Positions 45,387 through 53,217 of a stretch of DNA of 64,000 nucleotides are shown here, piece by piece. The stretch lies in contig NZ_CP016804.1 of assembly GCF_001886955.1 (NCBI RefSeq), forward strand, positions 1,116,001-1,180,000, given 5' to 3'. How positions within the stretch are numbered: the stretch's first letter is position 1; every line of letters begins with the position of its first letter. The notes under the pieces were generated by a model, which saw only the letters and a program-made list of their open reading frames with translations, was not told where the DNA came from and did no database searches. The translations under genes were made by a program, and so were the position numbers. The stretch comes from Halodesulfurarchaeum formicicum (GTDB lineage Archaea > Halobacteriota > Halobacteria > Halobacteriales > Halobacteriaceae).

Positions 45387-46385
45387 TTACTCGCCCACGA
45401 TCTCCCTGTAGAGCGAGACGAGATCGGCCTGCACCGCATCCAGGGTGAACGCCTCGCTTCGGGCGTTGGCCTGGGCGCCGATCTCCGCTCGTCGCTTTTC
45501 GGACAGCAGGGATTCGATCGCCGGGACGAAATCGGTCTCGGCTTTGAGACAGTCCCGGCCGTCCTCCAGCCACTCGAAGGTCGGAATGTCCCGCACCACC
45601 GGCGGGGCCCCGGCGGCCATCGCTTCGAGCAGCGCCATCCCTTCGTTTTCGTTGTGCGTCGGGAAGAAGAAGATGTCACCGGCCGCGTAGGCCCCCCGAA
45701 TGTCGTCGATGTATCCCGTGAACGTGACGTTCTCGGGGGCTGATTCGACCAGCCGTTCGGTCTCGCGACTCCGGAGGATCCGATCGAAGTGCCCCCCGGT
45801 CGGGTTCAGGAAGCCAAACCAGGCGAAATCGAGATCTGGGAGCCGCCGAGCCGTCTCGATGAACGTCTCCAGGCCCTTCCGGGGAATGACGTGCCCGACG
45901 TTGAACACCACCGGCGGCGAGAGGTCATAGCGATCGAGATACGTCTCACGCAGCGACTCGAACCCGGCGATCTTCTGGGGGTCGTAGCCGTTCGAGATCA
46001 CCGTCGAGGGCGTTTCGGTGTAGGTTCGGATCGTTCGCTGGTTGTACTCGGAGGGACAGATCAAGTGATCGCCCTGGTCGTAGGCGTACTCCAGATAGGG
46101 ACGCAGCGGTTTCGCGAGGAAATCAGAGAGGGCAAAACTCCCCTCGAAGTCCTCTGCAGTCTGGTGGGTGTGGATGAGAACGGGAACGGAGGCGGCCTGG
46201 GCGCGCTTGGCCGCGAGCAACGAGCGGGGCCCCATGTTGTTGAGATGCAGGAGGTCCACGTCCAGTGAGGGGCGGGTGGTGTACTCGATGCCGGCCCGAT
46301 CGAGCATCGTCCGCTGGTTTTTGACGGACTGTGCGTGCCCGCCCGTGATATGCTGCTCCCATTCGAAGTAGTGACTTACCCTCAT
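45387..46385 (-). CDS. GT4-family glycosyltransferase
   Basis: A 332-residue GT-B enzyme. ATG at 46385 (MRVSHYFEWEQHITGGHAQSV). Donor-site segments: VFNVGHVIPRKGLETFIETA and FPTHNENEGMALLEAMAAGAPPVV (two parts). Only moderately similar to the adjacent GT4 gene, so the two likely add different sugars. Together they may form a small glycolipid or exopolysaccharide module. Confidence 0.88.
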   Translation of the reverse strand: MRVSHYFEWEQHITGGHAQSVKNQRTMLDRAGIEYTTRPSLDVDLLHLNNMGPRSLLAAKRAQAASVPVLIHTHQTAEDFEGSFALSDFLAKPLRPYLEYAYDQGDHLICPSEYNQRTIRTYTETPSTVISNGYDPQKIAGFESLRETYLDRYDLSPPVVFNVGHVIPRKGLETFIETARRLPDLDFAWFGFLNPTGGHFDRILRSRETERLVESAPENVTFTGYIDDIRGAYAAGDIFFFPTHNENEGMALLEAMAAGAPPVVRDIPTFEWLEDGRDCLKAETDFVPAIESLLSEKRRAEIGAQANARSEAFTLDAVQADLVSLYREIVGE

Positions 46386-46488
46386 TTTCGCCCCGGTATC
46401 GTGTGGGGTCAGGCGAGGCGGCAATAAATATCCACCACTCCAATCGCGACGCGACACGTTCTTGCCCGGCCGTCTCGATTTCTCTCCC

Positions 46489-46761
46489 ATGTCCATCCCG
46501 GCAGAGCGAATCGAGCGGCTGACGGATCTCGCTCACGCCGCCGCGAAGGCCGACCGGATGGACCGGGCACGGCGATACGTGAGACTGGCGCGCCGAATCG
46601 CCGAGCGGAACCGCCTGTCCCTCCCAACACGCCTCGATCGGTTCACCTGTGATGCCTGTGACGCGTATCTCATCCCTGGCCGGAACGCCAGGGTCCGCAC
46701 GCAGTCGGGACACGTGGTCCTGACCTGTTCGTGTGGGGCCCAGAAGCGCTATCCGTACTAG
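46489..46761 (+). CDS. rnp4: Ribonuclease P protein component 4 (Rpp21)
   Basis: A 90-residue archaeal RNase P subunit. ATG at 46489 (MSIPAERIERL). Helical N-terminus with ARRYVRLARRIAERN, then a zinc ribbon with FTCDACDAYLIPG and LTCSCGAQKRYPY (four cysteines). It assists 5' processing of tRNAs in a complex with RNase P RNA. The YhbY-type protein follows 49 nt later. Confidence 0.93.
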   Translation: MSIPAERIERLTDLAHAAAKADRMDRARRYVRLARRIAERNRLSLPTRLDRFTCDACDAYLIPGRNARVRTQSGHVVLTCSCGAQKRYPY

Positions 46762-46810
46762 CGGGCCGGAGAACAAACTTTGACGTAGCTACCGCAGTTT
46801 GTTCGAATCG

Positions 46811-47056
46811 ATGAGCGAAAAGTATCGGGCACAGGCCCAGGACCTCGACGTCACCGTCTGGGTCGGCAAGTCAGGCATCGAAGCCGTCCGGGACGAACTA
46901 GACGATCAACTGGCCAATCGGGAACTGGTGAAGGTGAAGTTCCTTCGATCGGCCCGAGGCGGAACTTCAACTGACGAACTCGCGGCCGACCTCGCGGAGA
47001 TGGTCGACGCCGAGTTGATCGAGACGCGAGGCAATACGGGGGTGTACCATCGATGA
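46811..47056 (+). CDS. YhbY/CRM-domain RNA-binding protein
   Basis: An 81-residue CRM-domain protein, starting at ATG 46811 (a TTG at 46799 is less likely). Contains VTVWVGKSGIEAV and ELVKVKFLRSARG, the typical beta-alpha-beta core and basic GxxG-like region. CRM proteins associate with pre-ribosomal RNA or introns. The neighbouring rnp4 suggests an RNA-processing operon; it overlaps mscS2 by 4 nt. Confidence 0.88.
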   Translation: MSEKYRAQAQDLDVTVWVGKSGIEAVRDELDDQLANRELVKVKFLRSARGGTSTDELAADLAEMVDAELIETRGNTGVYHR

Positions 47057-47931
47057 TAGGGGCCCCACTCGCGGTGGGCCCGGTCGGGTCCGCCCTCGAC
47101 GGGATGGGGATTCCCTTCGCCGCTCCGATCGGGTCGGCCATCAGCTTCCTCGTCGTGTTCCTGATCATTTACACCCTGGGGAAAGTCCTCATACAACCGC
47201 TTATCTCTCGAGGGATGGATCGCCGAGAACTCGATGCCCACGCACGGACGCCGATCCGGCGGCTCACAAGTGGCATCATCGTCTTCGTCGCGATCGCCGC
47301 GGCCTTCGGCGCGGCCGGTTTCACCGGCTTTCTGCAGTCACTCGCGACGATCGCTGCCGCGGGGACCCTGGCCATCGGCTTTGCGCTCCAGGATGTCATC
47401 AAGAACTTCGTCGCGGGGGTGTTCATCTACACCGATCGGCCCTTCCGGATCGGTGACTGGATCGAGTGGGACGGTCACTCCGGGGTCGTGGAGGACATCT
47501 CGCTTCGAGTCTCCCGGATCCGGACCTTCGACAACGAGTTGCTGACAGTCCCGAACTCACAGTTGACCGACGGCGTCATCAAGAATCCGGTCGACGGGGA
47601 CAAACTCCGGCGGACCTTCGTCTTCGGGATCGGCTATGAGGACGACATCGAGGAAGCCACCGAGATCATTCTCGATGAGGCGACCGCCCATGATGGAATC
47701 ATGGATGAGCCCGGTCCCTCCGTGCGTGTCACGTCACTCGATGACTCCTCGGTGGGGCTGCAAGCCCGAATCTGGATCGAAGATCCGAGTCGAGCCGACT
47801 TCGTCAAGGTGCAATCCGAGTTCGTCAAGTCGACCAAGGAGGCCCTCGAAGATGCAGGGATCGACATTCCGTATCCCCAGCGGGTCCTGCACGGGGACCT
47901 CTCGGTCGAGGAGTCGGCACTCGCTGACTGA
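47053..47931 (+). CDS. Short MscS-family mechanosensitive channel
   Basis: A 292-residue channel with three membrane segments. Pore helix region TIAAAGTLAIGFALQDVIKNFVAGVF, beta domain RPFRIGDWIEWDGHSGVVEDISLRVSRIRTFDNELLTVPN (parts) and C-terminal alpha/beta domain. Shorter than the MscS at 3221, lacking its extra N-terminal helices. Coupled by an ATGA overlap to the YhbY gene. Confidence 0.92.
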   Translation: MIGAPLAVGPVGSALDGMGIPFAAPIGSAISFLVVFLIIYTLGKVLIQPLISRGMDRRELDAHARTPIRRLTSGIIVFVAIAAAFGAAGFTGFLQSLATIAAAGTLAIGFALQDVIKNFVAGVFIYTDRPFRIGDWIEWDGHSGVVEDISLRVSRIRTFDNELLTVPNSQLTDGVIKNPVDGDKLRRTFVFGIGYEDDIEEATEIILDEATAHDGIMDEPGPSVRVTSLDDSSVGLQARIWIEDPSRADFVKVQSEFVKSTKEALEDAGIDIPYPQRVLHGDLSVEESALAD

Positions 47932-47950
47932 TCGAATAGCGAGATGAATA

Positions 47951-48262
47951 GGTGGACGGGCCGAGGTGGCCCGGCGTTCCGACCCGGATAGTCCCGGTCG
48001 CCTCCTCCACCCCGTGACCCTTCGAGCGACGCCCGTTCGGTGGTCCGCTGCTCACTTCCGTGCCTGACGGGTTGCCACCGACAAATCGCGGTATCGACCC
48101 CCCTGCAGGGGTGACCCGCGAACCGGTGTCCCCGAAGGACGAGGCTTCGCTGTCGGCTTCCGGGGTCCGGACCGGTCTGTCCGGACGCCCTCGGCGTTCG
48201 GCCCCCGCTAATGACCATGGTGCGGGCGAAGGGCGGGGCCAAACCGCCCGGCCTAGTCCACC
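47951..48262 (-). ncRNA. ffs: Archaeal signal recognition particle RNA (7S RNA)
   Basis: About 312 nt on the minus strand. 5' GGUGGAC at 48262 pairs with 3' GUCCACC at 47951-47957, closing helix 5. The SRP54-binding helix 8 loop reads GUCAGGCACGGAAGUGAGCAGC (coordinates 48047-48068; a GGAA tetraloop closed by CAC/GUG, then the AGCAGC asymmetric loop). 5' sequence CUAGGCCGGGCGG matches archaeal 7S RNA helices 2-4. It targets secretory and membrane proteins with SRP19/SRP54. It is convergent with mscS2 and divergent from the DUF5798-like gene. Confidence 0.93.
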
Positions 48263-48280
48263 TGGCGATACACGACTCGC

Positions 48281-48290
48281 CATTAAGGGC
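48281..48290 (-). promoter_or_regulatory. TATA element of SRP RNA
   Basis: GCCCTTAATG on the minus strand, 19-28 nt upstream of the inferred 5' end at 48262. Confidence 0.55.
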
Positions 48291-48353
48291 CTTTCGGGTC
48301 GCCGACCGTCTCCACGCCGAAACGGCCAAAGGGCCACTCTCCCATAATCGGGT

Positions 48354-48632
48354 ATGGGACTGGGAAACACGGCGAAGAAACTCCAGCAGGTCGTCGACGT
48401 GGCCGATGACCTCTACGCCAAGATCAACGACCTCAAGTCGGATCTCGCGGCGATGCGTGACACGATCGAAGAGACGAACAGCCGTGTCAAATCCGTCGAA
48501 GACGAGCTAAGCGACCAACGCGAACTCCTGGAAGAAATCGCAACCGCCGAGGGAATCGAGGTCGACCAGATCGACACCACTGATACAGACTCCGGACAGA
48601 CAGACCCCGAACCGACCGACAGCGACCAGTAG
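48354..48632 (+). CDS. DUF5798-like coiled-coil protein
   Basis: A 92-residue acidic protein, mostly a coiled coil (AKKLQQVVDVADDLYAKINDLKSDLAAM, in parts), then a disordered tail rich in Asp/Thr/Gln. Resembles, from memory, the haloarchaeal DUF5798 family of unknown function. It diverges from the SRP RNA gene with its ATG 92 nt away, and converges with the UbiA gene. Confidence 0.72.
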   Translation: MGLGNTAKKLQQVVDVADDLYAKINDLKSDLAAMRDTIEETNSRVKSVEDELSDQRELLEEIATAEGIEVDQIDTTDTDSGQTDPEPTDSDQ

Positions 48633-48647
48633 GTACAGCCCCCGGAA

Positions 48648-49487
48648 CTAGCCAAAAACGACACTGACTCTGCCGACGATAAACGCTGCCGCCGCGAGAA
48701 ACATCCCGTACTTCAGCCACTGCTGGCCGGTGCCCGGGTACGCGCGACTTCGCAGCAGGGCCGCGACCATGAGCAGGTCGGCTGGAACTACCACGAGGAG
48801 ATACGACAATCCGAACAGGCCGGTGAGATACGGGACCGGACTCGCGAGGACCGCGGCCAGTAACGCGATTGCCGCGATCACAAGCGCCCGATCCGCCCCC
48901 AGCGCGATTGGGAGCGTATTGAGCCCCTCGGCCCGATCGCCCGAGATGTCCTCGATATCCTTGATCACTTCGCGGGCGAACGTCGAAAGCGCCGCGAGCG
49001 CGAACAGGACGACCCCGTCACGCGCCCGGCCCACAGCCGCAGCACCAAAGAGAAACGTGCTCCCACCCAGGTACGCCACCAGCGCGTTTCCCGCCCCTGG
49101 TCGACCCTTGAACAGCGTCGTGTAGGCGACCAGCCCCAGGAAATTGAGGATCGCGATCAGAATTGCCACCGGTGGAAGCGTCACCGCGAGCGCGATCGCG
49201 ACGGCGAACAGACCTACACTCCACAGAAGCGCCCCCATTGGGGGCACGTCGCCACGTGGAATCGGGCGCTCGGGGTTGTTGATCCGGTCGATCTCCCGGT
49301 CGAAGTAATCGTTGATGGCATTGCCCGCACCGGTCGCGAGGACAGTCGCAAGCACGGCTGCACCGAGCGACCAGACATCGGCGGCCAACCCGGCAGCGAT
49401 GAATCCGCCAATCAGCGTCAGAACACCGGCTGCAACGCTGTTCACCGGCCGTGTGAGTTCCAGATAGCTCCACGGAGCCCCGCTCAT
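48648..49487 (-). CDS. UbiA-family prenyltransferase (geranylgeranylglycerol-phosphate geranylgeranyltransferase-like)
   Basis: A 279-residue membrane prenyltransferase with 8-9 helices. ATG at 49487. First Asp-rich motif NAINDYFDREID (about 59-70) and second DIEDISGDRAEGLNT (about 178-192) bind Mg-prenyl diphosphate. Size and motif type fit archaeal DGGGP synthase, which adds the second isoprenoid chain to glycerol-1-phosphate in archaeol synthesis. A heme- or quinone-type prenyltransferase is the alternative. The reductase-like gene at 4487 could act later in the pathway. Confidence 0.85.
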   Translation of the reverse strand: MSGAPWSYLELTRPVNSVAAGVLTLIGGFIAAGLAADVWSLGAAVLATVLATGAGNAINDYFDREIDRINNPERPIPRGDVPPMGALLWSVGLFAVAIALAVTLPPVAILIAILNFLGLVAYTTLFKGRPGAGNALVAYLGGSTFLFGAAAVGRARDGVVLFALAALSTFAREVIKDIEDISGDRAEGLNTLPIALGADRALVIAAIALLAAVLASPVPYLTGLFGLSYLLVVVPADLLMVAALLRSRAYPGTGQQWLKYGMFLAAAAFIVGRVSVVFG

Positions 49488-49540
49488 ACAGGCGCTCACT
49501 GTCGCCGGGGGGATAAGTGAGACGACTCCAATCGATCGGC

Positions 49541-50287
49541 TCAGATATTGCGAATCGTCTCGGTCGGGACGACTTTCTCACGCTCGGCCCGCTGCTGGAT
49601 CGACGCCAGGAGCGCCGGGTCGAATGGCGCTTCGACCGATTCCGACTCGACTGGCTCACCGTCCTGTCGCTCGACCGTGAACTGCAGCCGTTTTGGCGCT
49701 TCGAGGACCGAAGCGGTCACCAGCGTGTCGGCGAGGTCACCCACTTTCCGGGCTCGTTCCGCGAGCATCGAGGTCGACACACAGACCAGTGAGGTTAGCT
49801 CACGATCGAACACGTCACCCACCGTCTCGATCAGGGGGTCGGCGTAGGTCGGGGAGAGCAGGGGCAGGTTCAACGCAGTGGCGAAAAAGAGGATGCCGGG
49901 ACCCCCGCCATCTACCGACTCGATCGCGGTGTCGAGAGTTTGATCCCAGTTCTCGGGATCGACCAGGTTCGAGCGCAAGTCTCCCTCGCCGGTGTGCCCC
50001 ACCCCATCAATATCAGGATCGAATCTCACGTGGACGTACTCCCCGGTCTCACGAAGATCGTAATCGTAGAGATCGACCGCTGCCCGGGTCACGAAGTCCG
50101 GATCGGGGAACTGCAGCGGTGCCCCGATGACGCTCCCACCGGCCTGGAGCCACGAAGTCACGACACCGAGTGCGATGAGTGGCTTTCCAGCGCCTCCAGG
50201 ACCCGAGATGACTGTCGCAGACGGTGTGGATACGCCATCCTGAAACGGGGCGTCGAGCCACTCCCGGCCAGTCTCGAAGTGGTTCAT
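49541..50287 (-). CDS. RAD55/KaiC-like RecA-fold family protein, P-loop altered
   Basis: A 248-residue RecA-fold protein with ATG at 50287 (MNHFETGREW). The P-loop reads GPGGAGKP (29-36): lysine is kept but the Ser/Thr that coordinates Mg is a proline. A Walker B-like strand GGGPGILFFATALNLPLL follows near 131-148. Same group as the protein at 6288, but only distantly similar. ATP hydrolysis is doubtful; a nucleotide-sensing or scaffold role is possible. It is transcribed toward ubiA. Confidence 0.7.
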   Translation of the reverse strand: MNHFETGREWLDAPFQDGVSTPSATVISGPGGAGKPLIALGVVTSWLQAGGSVIGAPLQFPDPDFVTRAAVDLYDYDLRETGEYVHVRFDPDIDGVGHTGEGDLRSNLVDPENWDQTLDTAIESVDGGGPGILFFATALNLPLLSPTYADPLIETVGDVFDRELTSLVCVSTSMLAERARKVGDLADTLVTASVLEAPKRLQFTVERQDGEPVESESVEAPFDPALLASIQQRAEREKVVPTETIRNI

Positions 50288-50452
50288 CCCGATTCCCACC
50301 TCCGGCTCGGGGTTTCACAACCGTGCGGGTCTGAGAACGTGTGTTCGGGGACTGTTCGGTGCATTCATAGAGGCATTTACCTGTTTTCACAAAGTGGTAT
50401 CGACAGGGTTCCAGGATTCTTACAGTCATGTGCGCGCCGTCGCATCGGGAAG

Positions 50453-50458
50453 TTTAAC
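50453..50458 (+). promoter_or_regulatory. TATA element of tRNA-Arg
   Basis: TTTAAC 27-32 nt before the tRNA 5' end at 50485. Confidence 0.5.
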
Positions 50459-50484
50459 AGGCCCCTCGGCATACCAGGATTTGC

Positions 50485-50559
50485 GGGCGTTTAGCTCAGC
50501 TTGGACAGAGCACTTGGCTTCGGACCAAGGGGTCGCGGGTTCAAATCCTGCAACGCCCA
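50485..50559 (+). tRNA. tRNA-Arg (anticodon TCG)
   Basis: 75-nt cloverleaf: acceptor GGGCGTT/AACGCCC perfectly paired, D-stem GCTC/GAGC, anticodon stem CTTGG/CCAAG around loop CTTCGGA (anticodon TCG), variable loop GGGTC, T-arm GCGGG-TTCAAAT-CCTGC, discriminator A. No intron and no encoded CCA. It marks the border between GC-rich core and AT-richer accessory DNA. Confidence 0.96.
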
Positions 50560-50603
50560 TCCTTCTGCGTGACGGGCAACATTTGGCAGACGGCGACAAG
50601 GCG

Positions 50604-50612
50604 TTTATAAAG
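50604..50612 (+). promoter_or_regulatory. Strong orphan TATA box downstream of the tRNA
   Basis: TTTATAAAG. Transcription would begin near 50635-50640; the first plausible frames are at 50702 (29 codons) and 50745. Could drive the hypothetical gene at 50745 with a leader of about 100 nt or a small RNA. Confidence 0.4.
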
Positions 50613-50744
50613 GGACCCCTCTTCGGCCGTTTTGATTTCATCACGCTTCGGAACGGGGGTCACCGTTGTCATGCGATTCGCTTGCATTTGAATGGCAACG
50701 AATGGATGTAAAACTAGGGAAATCTGAAACGAGCACGAACCCAA

Positions 50745-51020
50745 ATGGTGATAATCCACATCCGGCCCTTGGCTCTCACACGTTACCCTAAAGCCCAAGA
50801 CGACTTTGGGCCCGATATTTTTCAGGTCAGAGCAGCAGCTCTATTTGCTGTTGGTCGTCATGACGGTGTCGAATTTCTTAGCGACTACCGGGATGTGTAC
50901 AATGCGCTCTGTACTGACTTTCTCATTGAATCTGCCGCCCGGGCTGGACACGACGAACTTCACTCTCCCGACGGCTTTGGCAAAGCAGAAATCGTTTCGT
51001 TCCTTGACGAGGCAGAATAA
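50745..51020 (+). CDS. Small hypothetical protein
   Basis: A 91-residue frame with no recognised family. The N-terminal 15 residues are unconvincing (a 29-codon frame at 50702 overlaps them out of phase), but from about residue 17 the composition is acidic and protein-like (DDFGPDIFQ, GVEFLSDYRDVYNAL, HSPDGFGKAEIVSFLDEAE). The stop at 51018-51020 lies just 5 nt from the stop of the small minus-strand gene, as convergent genes often do. GC at third positions is lower than in core genes. Possible remnant. Confidence 0.4.
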   Translation: MVIIHIRPLALTRYPKAQDDFGPDIFQVRAAALFAVGRHDGVEFLSDYRDVYNALCTDFLIESAARAGHDELHSPDGFGKAEIVSFLDEAE

Positions 51021-51025
51021 CCGGG

Positions 51026-51130
51026 TCAGTCCTGAAGGTCCGCGACAATGCGCCCGAGCTCCCGGGCATGTTCGCTCTGGCTTACGTCGTACCGCTCTTC
51101 GATCGAGCGTAGGCGTTCTTGGAACGTCAT
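51026..51130 (-). CDS. 34-residue acidic small protein
   Basis: ATG at 51130, stop at 51026: MTFQERLRSIEERYDV then SQSEHARELGRIVADLQD. Amphipathic helical sequence with core-like codon use (GC-rich third positions) in an otherwise AT-rich region. A TATA box (51154-51166) sits 24-36 nt upstream, giving a leaderless transcript. No family recognised; similar microproteins in haloarchaea often bind partner regulators. Confidence 0.6.
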   Translation of the reverse strand: MTFQERLRSIEERYDVSQSEHARELGRIVADLQD

Positions 51131-51153
51131 TGTTGAGGCCACCAGCTCGTCTA

Positions 51154-51166
51154 CTATAGATAAAGC
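51154..51166 (-). promoter_or_regulatory. TATA region of the 34-residue protein gene
   Basis: GCTTTATCTATAG on the minus strand, 24-36 nt upstream of the ATG at 51130. Confidence 0.55.
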
Positions 51167-51403
51167 AATTACCGCATAAGAACCTTTCACAGCCGTTCAA
51201 GGGAGACTGAGTCGTCGAATAGTTGTGATGAGTCGGGGATGAGGACTGCAGTGAAATGTATCCTCGATTTGGCGACCTGTTTGACACCTCTGGAGTTGAT
51301 TAGAAACGCGTGCAAGATACAGACGATTTAGTCAGTAAATCTATAAGACCAAACCGCGAGTGATATTTCCAAATTAATGTTAATACTTTGTTAGTGCCAA
51401 TTC

Positions 51404-51955
51404 TCAATCCCACTCATCTACTGGTTTTGTCGCATGTGTCTCCGACCGCGTATCCCCGATTGACTGGTTGTCTTTCCCATCATGGTGAATTGGAATAACA
51501 GCCTTTGACCCGTAATTTGGTTTCACAGCTGGGGCTTTGTGGCTGAGAAGGGCCTGATACCTCTGTCCAACTTCCTTCTTCACCACGAATTTCACCTGGT
51601 CCCCTTTGGAGAACGAGTTTGAATCATCGGTGATGACTACTACAGACTTATCCCAATTGCTGTGTCGTACGATTGGGTTCCCGGAATTGGTGATGTCTGA
51701 AACCTCTCCACGATAGATTCTATGAAAAGTGGGGCTAGACAATTCTGACTCACGCTCTGGAAGCAATGCCTGATAGTGGTTTTCCATTTCCTGCTTCACT
51801 ACAAAATTGATACGGTCTCCATCAGAGTAATCGCTGTCAGGCGCGATGACTATGACCGGCTCATGCCATTCACTTTTTTGAACCATTGGATTGCCGGTGC
51901 CACTGATTCCAACAACTTTTCCCGAATAAGTTTGATCGATTTTCGGGCCGGACAT
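51404..51955 (-). CDS. Protein with two tandem TRAM-like domains
   Basis: A 183-residue protein from ATG 51955 (a GTG at 51997 would add 14 residues). Two similar units, residues 10-66 and 81-137, each read Y-S/R-G-K/E-V...I...SGNP.V...W...V.VI.D......GD.....VV...E....YQALL. The fold pattern matches TRAM/OB beta-barrels that bind RNA. About 45 C-terminal residues are polar and probably disordered. AT-richer codons than the core. Stand-alone single TRAM proteins are archaeal RNA chaperones; a duplicated one is unusual. Confidence 0.6.
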   Translation of the reverse strand: MSGPKIDQTYSGKVVGISGTGNPMVQKSEWHEPVIVIAPDSDYSDGDRINFVVKQEMENHYQALLPERESELSSPTFHRIYRGEVSDITNSGNPIVRHSNWDKSVVVITDDSNSFSKGDQVKFVVKKEVGQRYQALLSHKAPAVKPNYGSKAVIPIHHDGKDNQSIGDTRSETHATKPVDEWD

Positions 51956-52321
51956 ACCGCCTCGAGGCTCAATGGGGGTAAAGTAATTTTGTTCCACGAT
52001 GTCATTGAAGGAAAGAAAAAGATTGAGTCCTATCTAGTTCTACTATTGATTAGTCTACTTTACCCACCACCACCCCACAAATAGGTACCAATCACTACTT
52101 GTCTGAGGAAGTATATTTTGGGGGTTCAGTGATTTTGGGACGGAAATATATACAGTTTGACCTATGTTTGCAATATTAGATGACCGATACGCGCCATCTA
52201 TTCAGCACAATTGTTAGAGTATACCATCTGTCGCGAGTCGTACAGAATCGAACGGCCAAATCCTCTCTGCTTTCTGCTCAGTTGCCGTGACTCCTCCCCT
52301 TGACTCGCCCCTGAAGGTCGT
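51956..52321. other. AT-rich intergenic region
   Basis: 366 nt with no gene found. Contains a TATA-like GTATATATT on the minus strand (about 52147-52155) without a close start codon, suggesting a roughly 100-nt leader for the TRAM-like gene, and a CCACCACCACCCCAC stretch. Confidence 0.4.
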
Positions 52322-53146
52322 TCAGTCCTCACCCAATAACTCCTCGGCGAGGTCGTCGATAAACTCCTGTTTCTCCTCGTCGCTCATGTTTTTGAGGAAT
52401 GACTCCTCATTCCCACTTTCGGGCTCGGGAAGCGGCCGGACCCCTTCGAGGGCCTCATCGATCCGCTCGTCGCCGGCTTCACCGTAGAAGTAGAGTTCCT
52501 TCCGCTCGTTGTGGATCCGTCGCAGCGTTGATTCGGGGACACCGATGTCTGTCGCTGCTTCCCGCACATTTTCTCCTTTCTCGATCCGCTCCAGTGCGTC
52601 TCGAATAGCCAGGAATTCGCCGGCATCAACGCGTAAACGCTTGTTCTCGACACGGAATCCACGGGGTGGCCTTCCCGTCCACTTCCCCGCTTCCTGGGCA
52701 TTCTTGATCCCCGAATCGATCCGTCGAAGTTTCTGTTTGTGTTCCACCCGAGCGAGGTCACCCATCACGCCTGCGATCAGCTGGGTGACAGCCTGATCAA
52801 CGAGATCGTCGTCGAGGGAGATGTCGAGTCCCACTTCCATGTCGTGGAGTCCGGTCTCGTTCTCCAGGCAGTGCTGGATAAACTGGTGAATCTCGCCGGC
52901 CCCCAGGCGGCTCAACCGCGAAAGCTCGTCAACGACTACTGCATCAAGGTTACCATCCTCGATGTCGTCGCGAAGCCGCTGGTACTCCTCGCCACCATCC
53001 TCGGTGGCGCCGCTGATCACGTCGGCGTAGGTGGCAATCTCGATGTCTCCGTACTCCTTCTCGATGAACTCCCTGGCCTGGTTGACCTGCCGCTGAACAT
53101 CCTGGTCAGATGTCGAGACCCGGGCGTAGAGTCCGATTTTCTCCAT
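52322..53146 (-). CDS. Serine recombinase (resolvase/invertase family)
   Basis: A 274-residue site-specific recombinase. ATG at 53146 (MEKIGLYARVSTSDQDVQRQV); nucleophile Ser11 in ARVSTSDQ, further catalytic arginines in VVVDELSRLSRLG and later RIDSGIKNAQEAGKWTGRPP. A C-terminal helix-turn-helix (GENVREAATDIGVPESTLRRI, in parts) binds DNA. Larger than a minimal resolvase (about 190) because of an extra acidic tail. Its promoter includes a 16-nt palindrome at 53202. It could be the integrase/invertase of the surrounding island. Confidence 0.9.
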   Translation of the reverse strand: MEKIGLYARVSTSDQDVQRQVNQAREFIEKEYGDIEIATYADVISGATEDGGEEYQRLRDDIEDGNLDAVVVDELSRLSRLGAGEIHQFIQHCLENETGLHDMEVGLDISLDDDLVDQAVTQLIAGVMGDLARVEHKQKLRRIDSGIKNAQEAGKWTGRPPRGFRVENKRLRVDAGEFLAIRDALERIEKGENVREAATDIGVPESTLRRIHNERKELYFYGEAGDERIDEALEGVRPLPEPESGNEESFLKNMSDEEKQEFIDDLAEELLGED

Positions 53147-53169
53147 ACTTCTTGCAAGTGGACATATCA

Positions 53170-53178
53170 ATATAAAAA
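53170..53178 (-). promoter_or_regulatory. TATA box of the recombinase
   Basis: TTTTTATAT on the minus strand, 24-32 nt upstream of the ATG at 53146. Confidence 0.6.
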
Positions 53179-53201
53179 ACGGGGCTTTTGAAGACGTAGT
53201 G

Positions 53202-53217
53202 AAAAGGTATACCTTTT
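53202..53217. promoter_or_regulatory. Perfect 16-nt palindrome upstream of the recombinase
   Basis: AAAAGGTATACCTTTT with a central TA, 56-71 nt upstream of the ATG. This could be an autoregulatory operator or a crossover/binding site of the serine recombinase, whose sites are imperfect palindromes with a 2-nt core. Confidence 0.5.

Noticed and set aside
47951-48262. RNase P RNA candidate
   Set aside because: First thought because rnp4 is near, but the GGAA loop, AGCAGC and the helix 5 ends are those of SRP RNA.
50841-51287. 148-codon minus-strand frame
   Set aside because: Composition not protein-like (Ser/Arg/Asn-rich, not acidic); the 34-residue gene in another frame fits better.
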